The notes under the pieces are model-generated. The model saw only the letters and a program-made list of their open reading frames with translations. It ran no database searches and was not told the DNA's origin. Below, one piece after another: positions 47,589 to 58,909 of a stretch of DNA of 64,000 nt (positions are counted from its first letter, which is position 1; every line of letters begins with the position of its first letter). The DNA comes from Stutzerimonas stutzeri (lineage in GTDB: Bacteria > Pseudomonadota > Gammaproteobacteria > Pseudomonadales > Pseudomonadaceae). The translations under genes and the position numbers were made by a program. Location: the NCBI RefSeq assembly GCF_018138085.1, contig NZ_CP073105.1, forward strand, positions 4,216,001 to 4,280,000, in the 5' to 3' direction.

Positions 47589-49367
47589 TTAGAACTGCTC
47601 CGCTTTCAGCAGATACAACGAATCGCTGCCAGCCTTGACGGTGGCGCTCAGCGAATGGATGCGTGGCAGCAGTCGAGCGAAATAGAAGCGCGCCGTGCCC
47701 AGCTTGCTGGCGTAGAAGTCGTCCTGCTCCTCCTTGCCCAGCGCGACCGCGGCCATCCGCGCCCACATGTAGGCGTAGGCGGTATAACCGAACACATGCA
47801 GGTATTCGACCGAAGCCGCACCGATCTCGTTGGGATTGCGCTTGGCGCTGTCGAGCACGAAGGCGGTAAGCTCGTCGAGGTTATCCAGCGCTGCGCGCAG
47901 CGGGGCGATGAACTCAGCCTGCTCGGCACCCGCTGCGCTGCAAAAGCTGCGAATCTCGTCGGCGAACGCCCGATACAGCTCACCACCGCTGCCAACCACC
48001 TTGCGACCCAGCAGGTCGAGGGCCTGGATGCCGTTGGTGCCTTCGTATATTTGGGTGATGCGGCAGTCGCGCACTAGTTGCTCCTGGCCCCACTCGCGGA
48101 TAAAGCCATGGCCGCCGAATATCTGCTGGCCATGGACGGTGGTTTCCAGGCCCATGTCGGTGAGGAAGGCTTTGGCGACCGGCGTCAGCAATGCGACCTG
48201 GGCTTCGGCTCGCTGACGGGCTTCTGCATCATCGCTGAACTTGGCGATATCCAGCTGCAGCGCGACGTAGCTGGAGAAGGCGCGACCGCCTTCGTTGAGC
48301 GCTTTCATCGTCAGCAACATCCGGCGTACATCGGGATGCACGATGATCGGATCAGCGGCTTTTTCCTGGGCGACCGGGCCGGTCGGGGCGCGGCTCTGGA
48401 TACGTTCGCGGGCGTATTCGATGGCGCTCTGGTAGGAGCGCTCGCCGGTGGAAAGCCCTTGGATGCCGACCCCCAGGCGCTCGTAATTCATCATGGTGAA
48501 CATCGCCGCCAGTCCCTTGTTCGGCTCACCGACCATCCAGCCGGTGGCGCCGTCGAAGTTCATCACGCAGGTGGCCGAGGCCTGGATGCCCATCTTGTGC
48601 TCGATCGAGCCGCAGCTCAGGCTGTTGCGCTCGCCCAGGCTGCCGTCCTCGTTGACCATGATCTTGGGCACCAGAAACAGCGAGATACCGCGCGAGCCGG
48701 CGGGCGCATCGGGCAGCTTGGCCAACACCAGGTGGATAATGTTGTCTGTGAGATCGTGCTCGCCGCCGGTGATGAAAATCTTGGTCCCGCTGACCTTGTA
48801 GGAGCCATCGGCTTGTGGCTCGGCCTTGGTGCGAATGATGCCCAGGTCGGTGCCGGCATGGGGCTCGGTCAGGCACATGGAGCCGGACCAGACACCCGCG
48901 TACATGTTCGGCAGGTACTTCTGCTTCAGCTCTTCGTTGGCGTGCGCATAGATCGACAGGCAAGCGCCGGACGTCAGCATCGGGTACAGACCGAAGGCCA
49001 GGCTGGCGGAGTTCATCATCTCCTCGACCTGCGCGGAAATGACCTTGGGCATGCCCATACCGCCGTAGGCCGGGTCACCACCGACGCCCACCCAGCCGCC
49101 CTCGGCATAAAGGCGATAGGCCTCGGGGTAGCCGGCCGGTGTGCTGACCGCGCCATCGACCCAATGGCAACCTTCCTCATCACCAGTGCGGTTGAGCGGG
49201 GCAATGGTATTGGCGGTGATCTTGCCCGCCTCCTCAAGAATCGCCTCTGCGGTTTCCGCGTCGACGACTTCCGCCAGCGCTGGCAAGGTCTGCCAGAGCG
49301 TCGGGGCATCGAAAACTTCGTTCAGAACGAAACGCATATCGCGCAGCGGTGCTTTGTAGTCAGCCAT
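47589..49367 (-). CDS. Acyl-CoA dehydrogenase (paralogue 1, PA0508-like)
   Basis: 592-residue FAD-dependent acyl-CoA dehydrogenase of the longer type with a C-terminal extension. Core blocks: MCLTEPHAGTDLGIIRTKA (FAD/substrate), KIFITGGEHDLTDNIIHLVLAK, GIQGLSTGERSYQSAIEYARER, and [43 protein letters not shown] near the flavin. These enzymes start beta-oxidation and pass electrons to ETF. In P. aeruginosa the cognate region (PA0506-PA0508) encodes FadE-type enzymes for long and medium chains; chain length cannot be read from sequence here. Confidence 0.92.
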   Translation of the reverse strand: MADYKAPLRDMRFVLNEVFDAPTLWQTLPALAEVVDAETAEAILEEAGKITANTIAPLNRTGDEEGCHWVDGAVSTPAGYPEAYRLYAEGGWVGVGGDPAYGGMGMPKVISAQVEEMMNSASLAFGLYPMLTSGACLSIYAHANEELKQKYLPNMYAGVWSGSMCLTEPHAGTDLGIIRTKAEPQADGSYKVSGTKIFITGGEHDLTDNIIHLVLAKLPDAPAGSRGISLFLVPKIMVNEDGSLGERNSLSCGSIEHKMGIQASATCVMNFDGATGWMVGEPNKGLAAMFTMMNYERLGVGIQGLSTGERSYQSAIEYARERIQSRAPTGPVAQEKAADPIIVHPDVRRMLLTMKALNEGGRAFSSYVALQLDIAKFSDDAEARQRAEAQVALLTPVAKAFLTDMGLETTVHGQQIFGGHGFIREWGQEQLVRDCRITQIYEGTNGIQALDLLGRKVVGSGGELYRAFADEIRSFCSAAGAEQAEFIAPLRAALDNLDELTAFVLDSAKRNPNEIGAASVEYLHVFGYTAYAYMWARMAAVALGKEEQDDFYASKLGTARFYFARLLPRIHSLSATVKAGSDSLYLLKAEQF

Positions 49368-49466
49368 GGAGAAAGACCTCGCAGAAACATGTCACCCGGC
49401 CGATTGGCCGCAGCAGTTTCGCGAGTCTAACTGAAGACGGATCGGCGCCCGAAGCGTCTTAAAATG

Positions 49467-49476
49467 ACCGACCGGT
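49467..49476. promoter_or_regulatory. ACCG-N2-CGGT dyad upstream of acyl-CoA dehydrogenase 1
   Basis: ACCGACCGGT is a short perfect dyad located 100 bases before the start codon of acyl-CoA dehydrogenase 1. ACCGnnCGGT cores are common in sites of TetR-type regulators of fatty-acid metabolism, but the flanks are not symmetrical. Confidence 0.3.
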
Positions 49477-49557
49477 TCTCATCCAGACTTCACATCCAGA
49501 CGAGTGAGTCAGCTTTGCGCGACGAACGGACAGTACCGGAAAGTCGCCGCCTGCAGA

Positions 49558-49585
49558 TAAAAAAGCCCGCGCAGGCGCGGGCTAA
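49558..49585 (-). terminator. Intrinsic terminator after acyl-CoA dehydrogenase 2
   Basis: The inverted repeat GCCCGCGC-AG-GCGCGGGC has a run of A on its left side, so on the minus strand it reads stem plus TTTTTT. It lies 25 bases beyond the stop of the dehydrogenase ending at 49608. Confidence 0.93.
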
Positions 49586-49607
49586 GTTGTCCTGTCTGTC
49601 GGACGAA

Positions 49608-51401
<1,794 letters not shown>

Positions 51402-51503
51402 ATCGTTCTCCAGGACGGCACCAGCGATGTGTGCCGGGCACGCTACTGGCTGTTCGTCCTGCGAGCCATCACATTGCAGGCGCTGAATGCGGCGCCATAA
51501 CTG

Positions 51504-52805
51504 TCACACGTCGGCCGCGCTGCGCTTCGCCGTGCGCACCGCACCGCGGCGGTTGTCGCCGTGCGAGCGAATGCAGTTGCGCCCCGCACTCTTGGCGCTG
51601 TAGAGCGCCTGGTCGGCCTGTTTGATGACTTCCTCCGGACTGCGCTGGCTCAGTGTTCGCTCAGCCACCCCGATGCTGATGGTCACCGAAACCTCCGCCG
51701 TCGCGCTGGCACCGCGACGCTGTCGCCCCTGCGCAGCATCCCTGGGTCGGTTGGTCTTGTCGCGCAACTGCAGCGGATAGGTCTCCACGGCCTGTCGAAC
51801 GGCTTCCAGATGCGGCAGGCAATGCTCCAGATCGCTCCCGGGAAACACCAGCGCGAACTCCTCTCCGCCGTAACGATAGGCGCGCCCTCCTCCGCCCACC
51901 TTTCGCAGACGGCTGGCGACCAGGCGCAGTACCTCGTCGCCGACATCGTGCCCGTGGGTGTCGTTGAACGCCTTGAAACGATCGACATCGGCCATCGCGA
52001 TCACGTACTGCCGGCCCAGGCGTTGCAAGCGCTCGTTCAGCGCGCGGCGCCCAGGCAAGCCGGTCAGCTCGTCGCGAAAGGCCATCTGGTAGGCCTCCTG
52101 CGCAACCGCAACGACCAGCGCCAGCATCACCAGACTGCTCAAGACGTTGAGCGCCCCCGGACGGCTGAACACCTGGGGCAGCATCAACAGCAGGCCTACC
52201 AGCGCCACGAGCTGAGCCGCGTGCACTGGTCGCGGCCGCCGCAGGTACTGGAACAGCAGGCCCAGCAGCGCTAGCAGGAAAACCGGATAGGCCAGCTGGA
52301 TCAATTGCAGCCAGTCCGCCTGTAACGACGGCCAGCGAACCTCGGCCAGCCAGTTGAGCATTGCATCGGGAAACCGCCGCGCCAACGCGCATGCCGGCAC
52401 CACCACGGCGAACATCACTGCCACGCGCGCCACACCGTCCTGCAGCAGGTGGGCACGCTCGTTCCACAGTGCAAACAGCCCATACAGCGCCGGTAGCAGC
52501 AAGCTGCACAGGTGAAAGGTCAGCGCGGCGTCCGGTAGCAGCGCGCCGGTAAAACGGTAGTGATCGACCTGAGTGTCCAGCAGGAAATAGCTCAGGTAGA
52601 TGACTGCCAACAGGCAGGTCTCGCGAATCCGCGCATAGGCGATGCAGAACGCCCCGCCGAGCAGCAGCAGGACCGTCGGCAATACGTTGAACAGCGAGGT
52701 GAAGAACTCGTTCAGGCTCGGTTGACGAGCAGCCGCCAATCCACCGGCGAGCAGCGCCAGAGGGGCGTAGAAGTGGCTGAAGCGTGCAGGGCTCAAACGA
52801 GGCAA
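51504..52805 (-). CDS. Membrane-bound diguanylate cyclase (GGDEF)
   Basis: 433-residue protein with six to seven hydrophobic segments over about the first 240 residues, then a GGDEF domain (from FRDELTGLPGRRALNERL). The active site is YRYGGEEFALVFPG, an active GGEEF form; there is no obvious RxxD inhibitory site in the five residues before it. It should make c-di-GMP from GTP at the inner membrane. Start: a TTG at 52805 with GGAG five bases upstream; no ATG lies near. It stands between two acyl-CoA dehydrogenase paralogues, apparently an insertion into that group. Confidence 0.87.
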   Translation of the reverse strand: MPRLSPARFSHFYAPLALLAGGLAAARQPSLNEFFTSLFNVLPTVLLLLGGAFCIAYARIRETCLLAVIYLSYFLLDTQVDHYRFTGALLPDAALTFHLCSLLLPALYGLFALWNERAHLLQDGVARVAVMFAVVVPACALARRFPDAMLNWLAEVRWPSLQADWLQLIQLAYPVFLLALLGLLFQYLRRPRPVHAAQLVALVGLLLMLPQVFSRPGALNVLSSLVMLALVVAVAQEAYQMAFRDELTGLPGRRALNERLQRLGRQYVIAMADVDRFKAFNDTHGHDVGDEVLRLVASRLRKVGGGGRAYRYGGEEFALVFPGSDLEHCLPHLEAVRQAVETYPLQLRDKTNRPRDAAQGRQRRGASATAEVSVTISIGVAERTLSQRSPEEVIKQADQALYSAKSAGRNCIRSHGDNRRGAVRTAKRSAADV

Positions 52806-52910
52806 GGCGGCTCCGGTGTTCGAGCGCTTGAGGATTAAGGCATTTTGCCTGCATTTGCCGGCTTATTTCACCCTGCGTGAACAAAAACCGATCAACGCCC
52901 CTCAGCCGGG

Positions 52911-52942
52911 GCAAAAAAAAACCGCTGCCGAGGCAGCGGTCT
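52911..52942 (-). terminator. Intrinsic terminator after acyl-CoA dehydrogenase 3
   Basis: Nine-base inverted repeat ACCGCTGCC-GA-GGCAGCGGT is preceded by eight A, giving a stem plus T-run on the minus strand just beyond the stop codon at 52960. Confidence 0.95.
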
Positions 52943-52959
52943 TCTCGTTGCACTGAGCC

Positions 52960-54765
52960 TTAGTAGGCCAGTTCGAAGTGCGCCTCGTCCATGTCCATCA
53001 GGTTGTCAGCACCGGACAGCATGGCTTCGACGTGAGTACGGGTACGCGGCAGAATGCGCTGGAAGTAGAAGCGCGCCGTCTGCACCTTGGCGGTGTAGAA
53101 ACCATCGGCGTCTTCGCCAGCTGCGATCTTTTCCGCAGCCAGACGTGCCATGTCGGCCCAGAAGTAGGCCAGGCAGGCGTAACCGCAGTACATCAGGTAG
53201 TCCACCGACGCGGCGCCGACTTCTTCGCGGTTCTTCATCGCGGCCATGCCGACCTTCATGGTCAGGTCGCCCCACTCCTTGTTCAGCTTGGCCAGCGGCT
53301 CGACGAACTGCTTGACCGCCTCGTTGCCTTCGTTGGCCTGGCAGAACTTGTGCACGACCTTGGTGAAGCCCTTCAGCGCTTCGCCCTGGGTCATCAGCAC
53401 CTTGCGGCCCAGCAGGTCGAGTGCCTGGATGCCGGTGGTGCCTTCGTACAGGCAGGAGATGCGGCTGTCACGGACGTTCTGCTCCATGCCCCACTCGGCG
53501 ATAAAGCCGTGACCACCGTAGATCTGCACGCCGTGGTTGGCCGCTTCGAAGCCGACTTCGGTCATGAACGCCTTGGCGATCGGAGTGAGGAAAGCCAGCA
53601 TCGCGTCGGCGGCCTTGCGCTGCGCTTCGTCCTGGCTGCGCTGGACGATATCGACCTGCTTGGCGGCGAAGTACAGCATTGCGCGGTTGCCTTCGGCGAA
53701 GGCCTTCATGGTCAGCAGCATCCGGCGCACATCCGGATGCACGATGATCGGGTCAGCGGCTTTCTCGGGCGCCTTCGGACCGGTCAGCGAACGCATCTGC
53801 AGGCGCTCACGCGCATACTTGATGCCGCCCTGGAAGCCGATCTCGGCGTGGGCCAGGCCCTGCAGAGCGGTACCCAGACGCGCAGTGTTCATGAAGGTGA
53901 ACATGCAGTTCAGGCCTTTGTTCGGCGGGCCGATCAGGAAGCCGGTGGCGCCGTCGAAGTTCATCACGCAGGTGGCGTTGCCGTGGATGCCCATCTTGTG
54001 CTCGAGCGAGCCACAGGACACACCGTTACGCTCGCCCACGCCGCCTTCGGCGTTCGGCAGGAACTTGGGCACGATGAACAGGGAAATACCCTTGGTGCCT
54101 TGCGGCGCGTCGGGCAGGCGGGCCAGAACGATATGGACGATGTTGTCGGCCATGTCGTGCTCGCCAGCGGAAATGAAGATCTTGGTGCCGGACACCTTGT
54201 AGCTGCCGTCTGCCTGAGGCTCGGCCTTGGTGCGCAGCATGCCCAGGTCGGTGCCGCAATGCGGCTCGGTCAGGCACATGGTGCCGGTCCACTCGCCGGA
54301 AACCAGCTTGGTCAGATACGTCTGCTGCTGCTCGGGCGTGCCGTGCTCATGCAGGGTATTCATCGCGCCGTGGGACAGACCGGGATACATGCCCCAGGAC
54401 CAGTTGGCTTCGCCGACCATCTCGCTGATGGCCATGCCCAGCGATTCCGGCAGCCCCTGGCCGCCGTGCTCGACGTCATGGGCCAGGCTCGGCCAGCCGC
54501 CTTCGACGAACTGTTGATAAGCCTCTTTGAAGCCGGTCGGCGTCTTCACGCCGCTTTCGCTCCAGGTGCAACCTTCGATGTCGCCCACGCGGTTGAGGGG
54601 GGCAATTACCTGCTCACAGAACTTGGCGCCTTCGTCGAGAATGGCATTGACCATATCCGGGGTGGCGTCTTCACAACCCGGAAGGCTTTGGTAGTGCGCT
54701 TCGTAGCCGAGCAGTTCGTCACGTACAAAGCGAATATCGCGCAAGGGGGCCTTGTAGTCAGGCAT
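52960..54765 (-). CDS. Acyl-CoA dehydrogenase (paralogue 3, PA0506/FadE1-like)
   Basis: 601-residue acyl-CoA dehydrogenase with C-terminal extension. Landmarks: [51 protein letters not shown], and [48 protein letters not shown] eight bases before ATG supports the start. Upstream it has a tandem PsrA-type operator (54860-54886), matching the known control of PA0506 by the fatty-acid sensor PsrA in P. aeruginosa. Expected role: first step of beta-oxidation, induced by long-chain acyl-CoA. Confidence 0.94.
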   Translation of the reverse strand: MPDYKAPLRDIRFVRDELLGYEAHYQSLPGCEDATPDMVNAILDEGAKFCEQVIAPLNRVGDIEGCTWSESGVKTPTGFKEAYQQFVEGGWPSLAHDVEHGGQGLPESLGMAISEMVGEANWSWGMYPGLSHGAMNTLHEHGTPEQQQTYLTKLVSGEWTGTMCLTEPHCGTDLGMLRTKAEPQADGSYKVSGTKIFISAGEHDMADNIVHIVLARLPDAPQGTKGISLFIVPKFLPNAEGGVGERNGVSCGSLEHKMGIHGNATCVMNFDGATGFLIGPPNKGLNCMFTFMNTARLGTALQGLAHAEIGFQGGIKYARERLQMRSLTGPKAPEKAADPIIVHPDVRRMLLTMKAFAEGNRAMLYFAAKQVDIVQRSQDEAQRKAADAMLAFLTPIAKAFMTEVGFEAANHGVQIYGGHGFIAEWGMEQNVRDSRISCLYEGTTGIQALDLLGRKVLMTQGEALKGFTKVVHKFCQANEGNEAVKQFVEPLAKLNKEWGDLTMKVGMAAMKNREEVGAASVDYLMYCGYACLAYFWADMARLAAEKIAAGEDADGFYTAKVQTARFYFQRILPRTRTHVEAMLSGADNLMDMDEAHFELAY

Positions 54766-54859
54766 AGCGTAAACCTCAGCGGTGGGTTCTTGGTTCAGGT
54801 GACTGGCAGATCAGCCACGCTTGATTTCGATTGGACCCTCCGGCGTCGCTCCGGCAGGT

Positions 54860-54886
54860 CAAACAGGCGTTTGAAACATACGTTTA
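54860..54886. promoter_or_regulatory. Tandem PsrA-type operator upstream of acyl-CoA dehydrogenase 3
   Basis: CAAACAGGCGTTTG (54860-54873) fits the PsrA consensus (G/C)AAAC-N2-4-GTTT(G/C) exactly. The adjoining GAAACATACGTTTA (54873-54886) fits with one deviation, the two sharing one base. The pair lies about 95-120 bases before the ATG, where binding would interfere with transcription. PsrA is released by long-chain acyl-CoA. Confidence 0.8.
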
Positions 54887-54978
54887 GGCCTGAACGATGT
54901 CAAGCAGCGGCCATGACGCCATTCGTCGGCATCGGATATTCACAGGCAGGATTGGCTCGCGCGAATTCGGGCGAGACA

Positions 54979-54997
54979 GCCGGCCACAGAGGCCGGC
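54979..54997. terminator. GC-rich hairpin after the 84-residue gene
   Basis: Seven-base stem GCCGGCC-ACAGA-GGCCGGC lies 10 bases beyond the stop of the small gene at 55007. No T tract follows on either strand, so it is at most a weak or factor-assisted terminator. Confidence 0.35.
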
Positions 54998-55006
54998 CGG
55001 AGTAAG

Positions 55007-55261
55007 TCAGGCTTTGGTGTTGATCAGCGTGCCGAGGACTTCGTCGGCAGACTGCAGGAGCCGGGCACCCGCGTTGGCTTGATGCTCGCCGACTTTCATT
55101 TCTATGAGCTGCTCGGTCAGCTCGACGGTATCGGCCACCGCCTGGGAGGTTTCAGCAGCCGGCAGGGTGAAATCCGCTATGGCAGCACTGGCCTGGTCAA
55201 CACGCTGCTGTCCGGCTTGATACGCCCCGAGGCCGGCAGCCAGAAGGTTGTTGATCTGCAT
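55007..55261 (-). CDS. Small conserved protein, flagellar-rod-like ends
   Basis: 84-residue protein MQINNLLAAGLGAYQAGQQRVDQASAAIADFTLP...HQANAGARLLQSADEVLGTLINTKA. No signal peptide or membrane helix. The N-terminal amphipathic helix with Gln/Ala and the C-terminal ADEVLGTLINTKA recall the packing ends of axial flagellar proteins (FlgB/FlgC/FlgE type), but the core domain is absent, so this is only a resemblance. It takes the place of PA0505 between the bio genes and the acyl-CoA dehydrogenases. Function unknown. Confidence 0.7.
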   Translation of the reverse strand: MQINNLLAAGLGAYQAGQQRVDQASAAIADFTLPAAETSQAVADTVELTEQLIEMKVGEHQANAGARLLQSADEVLGTLINTKA

Positions 55262-55457
55262 GGTTCAATTCCCACCGAAGACACTTGGCCATCATTGAAG
55301 CAGAGCCGTTTCGCTGGCGCCAGTCGCATGTCGCTATAAACAATCGCTCTTTCATTCCTGGCGTGAAATCACGTTCATCGGAGGGACTGCGGGCGCTGGA
55401 ACGGTGGCGAAGAGAAGGCAGTCAGCTATTCGATAGCCTTCAATTTGGGAGACAACC

Positions 55458-56246
55458 ATGAACCCGTCGCACTCGCCGCTAATCTCCACCCGCAATGCCC
55501 CTGGTCGAACTGGCGATCCCAATCTCCACGGTGTCGAACGCTTGGTGTCCGGCCTGCTGGGCGGCTGGCTGGTGGCGCGCGGGTTGCGCAAAGGAGGCGT
55601 CCTGGGCCTGCTGGAACTGGCCGCAGGCGGCATGGCGATCGCCCGCGGCGGTTCAGGCCAGTGCAATGCCAAGCGCGCGTTGTCGCCGACGCCCTATGAA
55701 AGCCAACTGGCGGATGAGCATCACTGGGGCCGCGCCCGGGCCTTGTCGAAAAGCATCACGGTGAACCGCCCCCGCGACGAGGTTTACCGCTACTGGCGCG
55801 ACTTCAGCAACATGCCGACCTTCATGGAGTTCATCGAACGTGTCGAGACCCGCGACGACCACCATGCCCACTGGGTCGCGCGCGTGCCGATGATGGACAA
55901 GAGCATCGAGTGGGACACCTATGTCACCGAGGACATTCCCGGCGAGCGGCTGGCGTGGATGTCCGAACCCAACGCGCCCGTCCGCAACCTGGGTTGGGTG
56001 ACCTTCCGCGAGGCGCCCAATGGCAGCGGTACCGAGATACAGGCGGTGGTTGCACATGAAGTCCCTGGCGGGCAGCTCGGGTATGCGCTGGCCCGTGGCG
56101 TCAGCAAGTTCAGCGGATTCAAGGCCGAACAGAATCTACGTCGCTTCAAGCAACTGATGGAGACCGGCGAGATCTCGACCGGCCAGATGAACCGCGAACC
56201 GGCCGACAAGCACACCGGCATCGCAGCGACCGGGGAGGCTCGATAA
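55458..56246 (+). CDS. YgaP-like membrane segment plus SRPBCC (cyclase/dehydrase) domain protein
   Basis: 262-residue protein. Residues about 20-75 (NLHGVERLVSGLLGGWLVARGLRKGGVLGLLELAAGGMAIARGG) resemble the DUF2892/YgaP-type transmembrane segment. Residues about 95-240 form a SRPBCC/START-like lipid-binding fold (SITVNRPRDEVYRYWRDFSNMPTFMEFIERVE...GTEIQAVVAHEVPGG). Such proteins bind hydrophobic ligands; the ligand is unknown. GGGAGACAACC precedes ATG. The stop codon shares a base with the ATG of the alcohol dehydrogenase gene (TAATG), so both are made together, often under stress in related bacteria. Confidence 0.82.
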   Translation: MNPSHSPLISTRNAPGRTGDPNLHGVERLVSGLLGGWLVARGLRKGGVLGLLELAAGGMAIARGGSGQCNAKRALSPTPYESQLADEHHWGRARALSKSITVNRPRDEVYRYWRDFSNMPTFMEFIERVETRDDHHAHWVARVPMMDKSIEWDTYVTEDIPGERLAWMSEPNAPVRNLGWVTFREAPNGSGTEIQAVVAHEVPGGQLGYALARGVSKFSGFKAEQNLRRFKQLMETGEISTGQMNREPADKHTGIAATGEAR

Positions 56247-57415
56247 TGCGCGCATTGACCTGGCAAGGCCCGAACATGCTGCAAGTCGACACCGTACCGG
56301 ACCCGCAGATCGTCAACCCGAAAGACGTGATTCTCAAGGTGATCATGTCCTCGGTCTGTGGCTCTGACCTGCATCTGGTCGACGGCTACGTTCCGACGAT
56401 GCATCCCGGCGACATCCTCGGCCACGAGTTCCTTGGCGAGGTGGTGGAGACGGGTAGCGCCGTGACGCGCTTCAGCAAGGGCGATCGCGTGATTGCGATT
56501 TCCATCATCGGCTGCGGTGAGTGCAGCCACTGCAAGGCAAGCAATTTCAACTGCTGCGACAACTCAAACCCCAACAGCCCCGAGACCGAAATCGCATACG
56601 GCTACACCTGCTCAGGCATCTTCGGCTACAGCCACGCCTTCGGTGGCTATGCCGGCAGCCACGCCACCTATATCCGTGTGCCCTATGCTGAAGTGAACCT
56701 GTTCAAGGTGCCGGAAGGTGTCAGCGATGAGCAGGCCGTGTTCGTATCCGACGCCGCGCCGACCGGGTATTTCGGTGCCGACCAGGCCGACATTCAGCGC
56801 GGCGATACCGTAGCCGTGTGGGGCTGCGGCGGCGTCGGCCAGATGGCCATTCGCAGCGCCTACCTGATGGGCGCCGAGCGCGTCATCGCCATCGACCGTT
56901 TCGCTGATCGCCTGGCGCTGGCAGAGACAAAAGCCGGCGCCATCACCATCAACTACGAAACCACCGACGTGCACGAAGCGCTGCTGGAACTCACCGGCGG
57001 GCGCGGCCCGGATCGCTGCATCGACGCGGTCGGCATGGAGGCGCACGGCACCGGCATCGAACACGCCTATGACAAGGTCAAGCAACAGCTGCGGCTGCAC
57101 ACCGAACGCGGCGTCGCATTGCGCCAGGCCATTCACTCATGCCGCAAAGCCGGTACGGTGTCAGTGCTGGGCGTGTATGGCGGCCTGATGGACAAGTTTC
57201 CCATGGGCGCGATCGTCAACAAGGCGCTGACGGTCCGCTCGGGGCAGCAGCCGGGGCAGCGCTACGCCGAGCGCATCTTCCAGCACATCCTCGACGGCGA
57301 AATGGATCCTTCCTATCTACTGACGCACCCGATGGATCTGGAGCAGTCACCGGAGGGCTACAAGCTGTTCAAGCACAAGACCGAACAGTGCATGCGGGCG
57401 GTCTTCAAGCCCTGA
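56246..57415 (+). CDS. Zinc-dependent alcohol dehydrogenase (MDR family)
   Basis: 389-residue medium-chain dehydrogenase. Catalytic zinc ligands are in SSVCGSDLHLVDG and GHEFLGEVVETG; the structural zinc loop is CGECSHCKASNFNCC; the NAD(P) fold has WGCGGVGQMAIRSA. The long insert after the structural zinc resembles glutathione-independent formaldehyde dehydrogenases, but the substrate cannot be set from sequence. Translationally coupled to the SRPBCC gene. Its 3' end overlaps the convergent bioD by 11 bases. Confidence 0.85.
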   Translation: MRALTWQGPNMLQVDTVPDPQIVNPKDVILKVIMSSVCGSDLHLVDGYVPTMHPGDILGHEFLGEVVETGSAVTRFSKGDRVIAISIIGCGECSHCKASNFNCCDNSNPNSPETEIAYGYTCSGIFGYSHAFGGYAGSHATYIRVPYAEVNLFKVPEGVSDEQAVFVSDAAPTGYFGADQADIQRGDTVAVWGCGGVGQMAIRSAYLMGAERVIAIDRFADRLALAETKAGAITINYETTDVHEALLELTGGRGPDRCIDAVGMEAHGTGIEHAYDKVKQQLRLHTERGVALRQAIHSCRKAGTVSVLGVYGGLMDKFPMGAIVNKALTVRSGQQPGQRYAERIFQHILDGEMDPSYLLTHPMDLEQSPEGYKLFKHKTEQCMRAVFKP

Positions 57416-58088
57416 GCGGCGCCAGGTCGAGGTAGCGTGCGACCTCGGCCGGGCTTGCAGGCGACAGGTGTGGCACCCGACCGAGGCAGGGCGCCTCGAG
57501 TCGCTCAGCCAAGGTCGCGAGGTTTTCCTGCAAGCGTGCGGTAGCAGGTTCGACGATGTTGGCGACCCAGCCGGCGATCCTCAGCCCGTCGCGCTCGATG
57601 GCCTCTGCGCTGAGCAGCGCATGGTTGATGCAGCCGAGGCGCACGCCGACCACGAGGACCACCGGCAGACCGAGCTCAATCGCGAGATCGGACAGCGCTT
57701 CGTCTCCGGCCAGCGGCACGCGCCAGCCGCCGGCGCCCTCCACCAGGGAAAACTGCGCCTGCATTGCCAGCACTTGCCGAACCGGTGCAGCCAGCGCCGC
57801 CACGGTCAATTCGACACCTGCCTCGCGGGCCGCCAGATGCGGGGCGATTGCCGGCTCGAAAGCCAGCGGATTGACCTGCTCGTAGCGCAGCGGCAGCGTG
57901 CACTCGCCAAGCAACGCCAGCGCGTCGCTGTTGCGCAGGCCTTCGGCAGTGATTTCGCAACCGGATGCCACAGGCTTGGCCGCAGCCGTGCTGAGCCCGG
58001 CCCGCCGCGCCACATGTAGAAGCCCCGCAGCGATGGTGGTTTTGCCGACTTCGGTGTCGGTACCGGTGACGAAATATGCCGCGTTCAT
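57405..58088 (-). CDS. bioD: Dethiobiotin synthetase BioD
   Basis: 227-residue ATP-dependent carboxylase closing the ureido ring of dethiobiotin from DAPA and CO2. The P-loop is [18 protein letters not shown]; further blocks are [10 protein letters not shown] and [15 protein letters not shown]. It overlaps bioC by four bases (ATGA), is the last gene of the bioB-F-H-C-D operon, and ends inside the convergent alcohol dehydrogenase gene. Confidence 0.96.
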   Translation of the reverse strand: MNAAYFVTGTDTEVGKTTIAAGLLHVARRAGLSTAAAKPVASGCEITAEGLRNSDALALLGECTLPLRYEQVNPLAFEPAIAPHLAAREAGVELTVAALAAPVRQVLAMQAQFSLVEGAGGWRVPLAGDEALSDLAIELGLPVVLVVGVRLGCINHALLSAEAIERDGLRIAGWVANIVEPATARLQENLATLAERLEAPCLGRVPHLSPASPAEVARYLDLAPLRA

Positions 58089-58909
58089 TTCAGCTCCTTG
58101 CGCAACACGCCGTACACCACCTGATAGGTCGCGGGGAGCCCGCGCGGCGTACGAAACCGCTCGTAGGCATCAATCAACGCGCGAAAACGTGCGCGCCCGG
58201 TAAGCCCGCCCGGACGGCCAGGGTTCAGATTGTGCGCGCCGAGCGCCTTGAGCTCGCCGGTCAGCTGCCGTAGCTCGGCGAAATGCAGCACCTGGGGCTC
58301 GACCTCCAACCGCTCCAGCCGCAAACCACTGGCGGCGCAATGCCGTTGATAGGCGCCAATCGGCCGGAAGCGATTCACATGGGCAAAACCGTCCACCGCC
58401 TGCCAGCTGTCGCGCAGCTCCCGCAAGGTGCCGCTGCACAGACTGCTAAAGGCGAGCACCCCGCCAGGGCGGAGCACCCGCTTCGCCTCACTCAGCACGG
58501 CGGGAAAGTCTTCACACCACTGCAGCGCCAGGCTGGAGAACATCAGCTCCACCGACGCATCACGCAGCGGCAGGCATTCGGCATCGCCAGCAATGAAACG
58601 GCTCGCGCCACCCTGCGGCCGGGCATGGCGCAGCATGCCTTCGGCGATGTCCAGTGCGATGCCTTCACCGGCCGGGAAACGACTCGCCAGGAGCCGCGAG
58701 AAATAACCCGTACCGCAGCCCAGGTCCAGCCAGCGCGCCGGTACCAATGTCGAGGGCAGACGCTCCAGCAGCGCAGTACCGACCGTACGCTGCAACTCGG
58801 CCACGGCATCGTAGCTGGCGGCCGCGCGGGAAAACGATGCCGCAACCTGACGCTTGTCAGGCAGGCTGTGTTCCTCATCAGGCACCACTGCCGTGGCCAC
58901 TTCGTTCAT
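58085..58909 (-). CDS. bioC: Malonyl-ACP O-methyltransferase BioC
   Basis: 274-residue SAM-dependent methyltransferase that methylates malonyl-ACP to begin pimelate synthesis. The class I SAM motif is [16 protein letters not shown], followed by [17 protein letters not shown] and the motif [15 protein letters not shown]. The start [14 protein letters not shown] is taken at the TGATG overlap with bioH; a frame upstream is open but lies inside bioH. The N-terminal [16 protein letters not shown] is the usual BioC opening. Confidence 0.95.
   Translation of the reverse strand: MNEVATAVVPDEEHSLPDKRQVAASFSRAAASYDAVAELQRTVGTALLERLPSTLVPARWLDLGCGTGYFSRLLASRFPAGEGIALDIAEGMLRHARPQGGASRFIAGDAECLPLRDASVELMFSSLALQWCEDFPAVLSEAKRVLRPGGVLAFSSLCSGTLRELRDSWQAVDGFAHVNRFRPIGAYQRHCAASGLRLERLEVEPQVLHFAELRQLTGELKALGAHNLNPGRPGGLTGRARFRALIDAYERFRTPRGLPATYQVVYGVLRKELK

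Noticed and set aside
52978..55005. 675-residue open frame on the plus strand opposite acyl-CoA dehydrogenase 3
   Set aside because: Antisense shadow of a confidently identified gene; also crosses the PsrA operator region.
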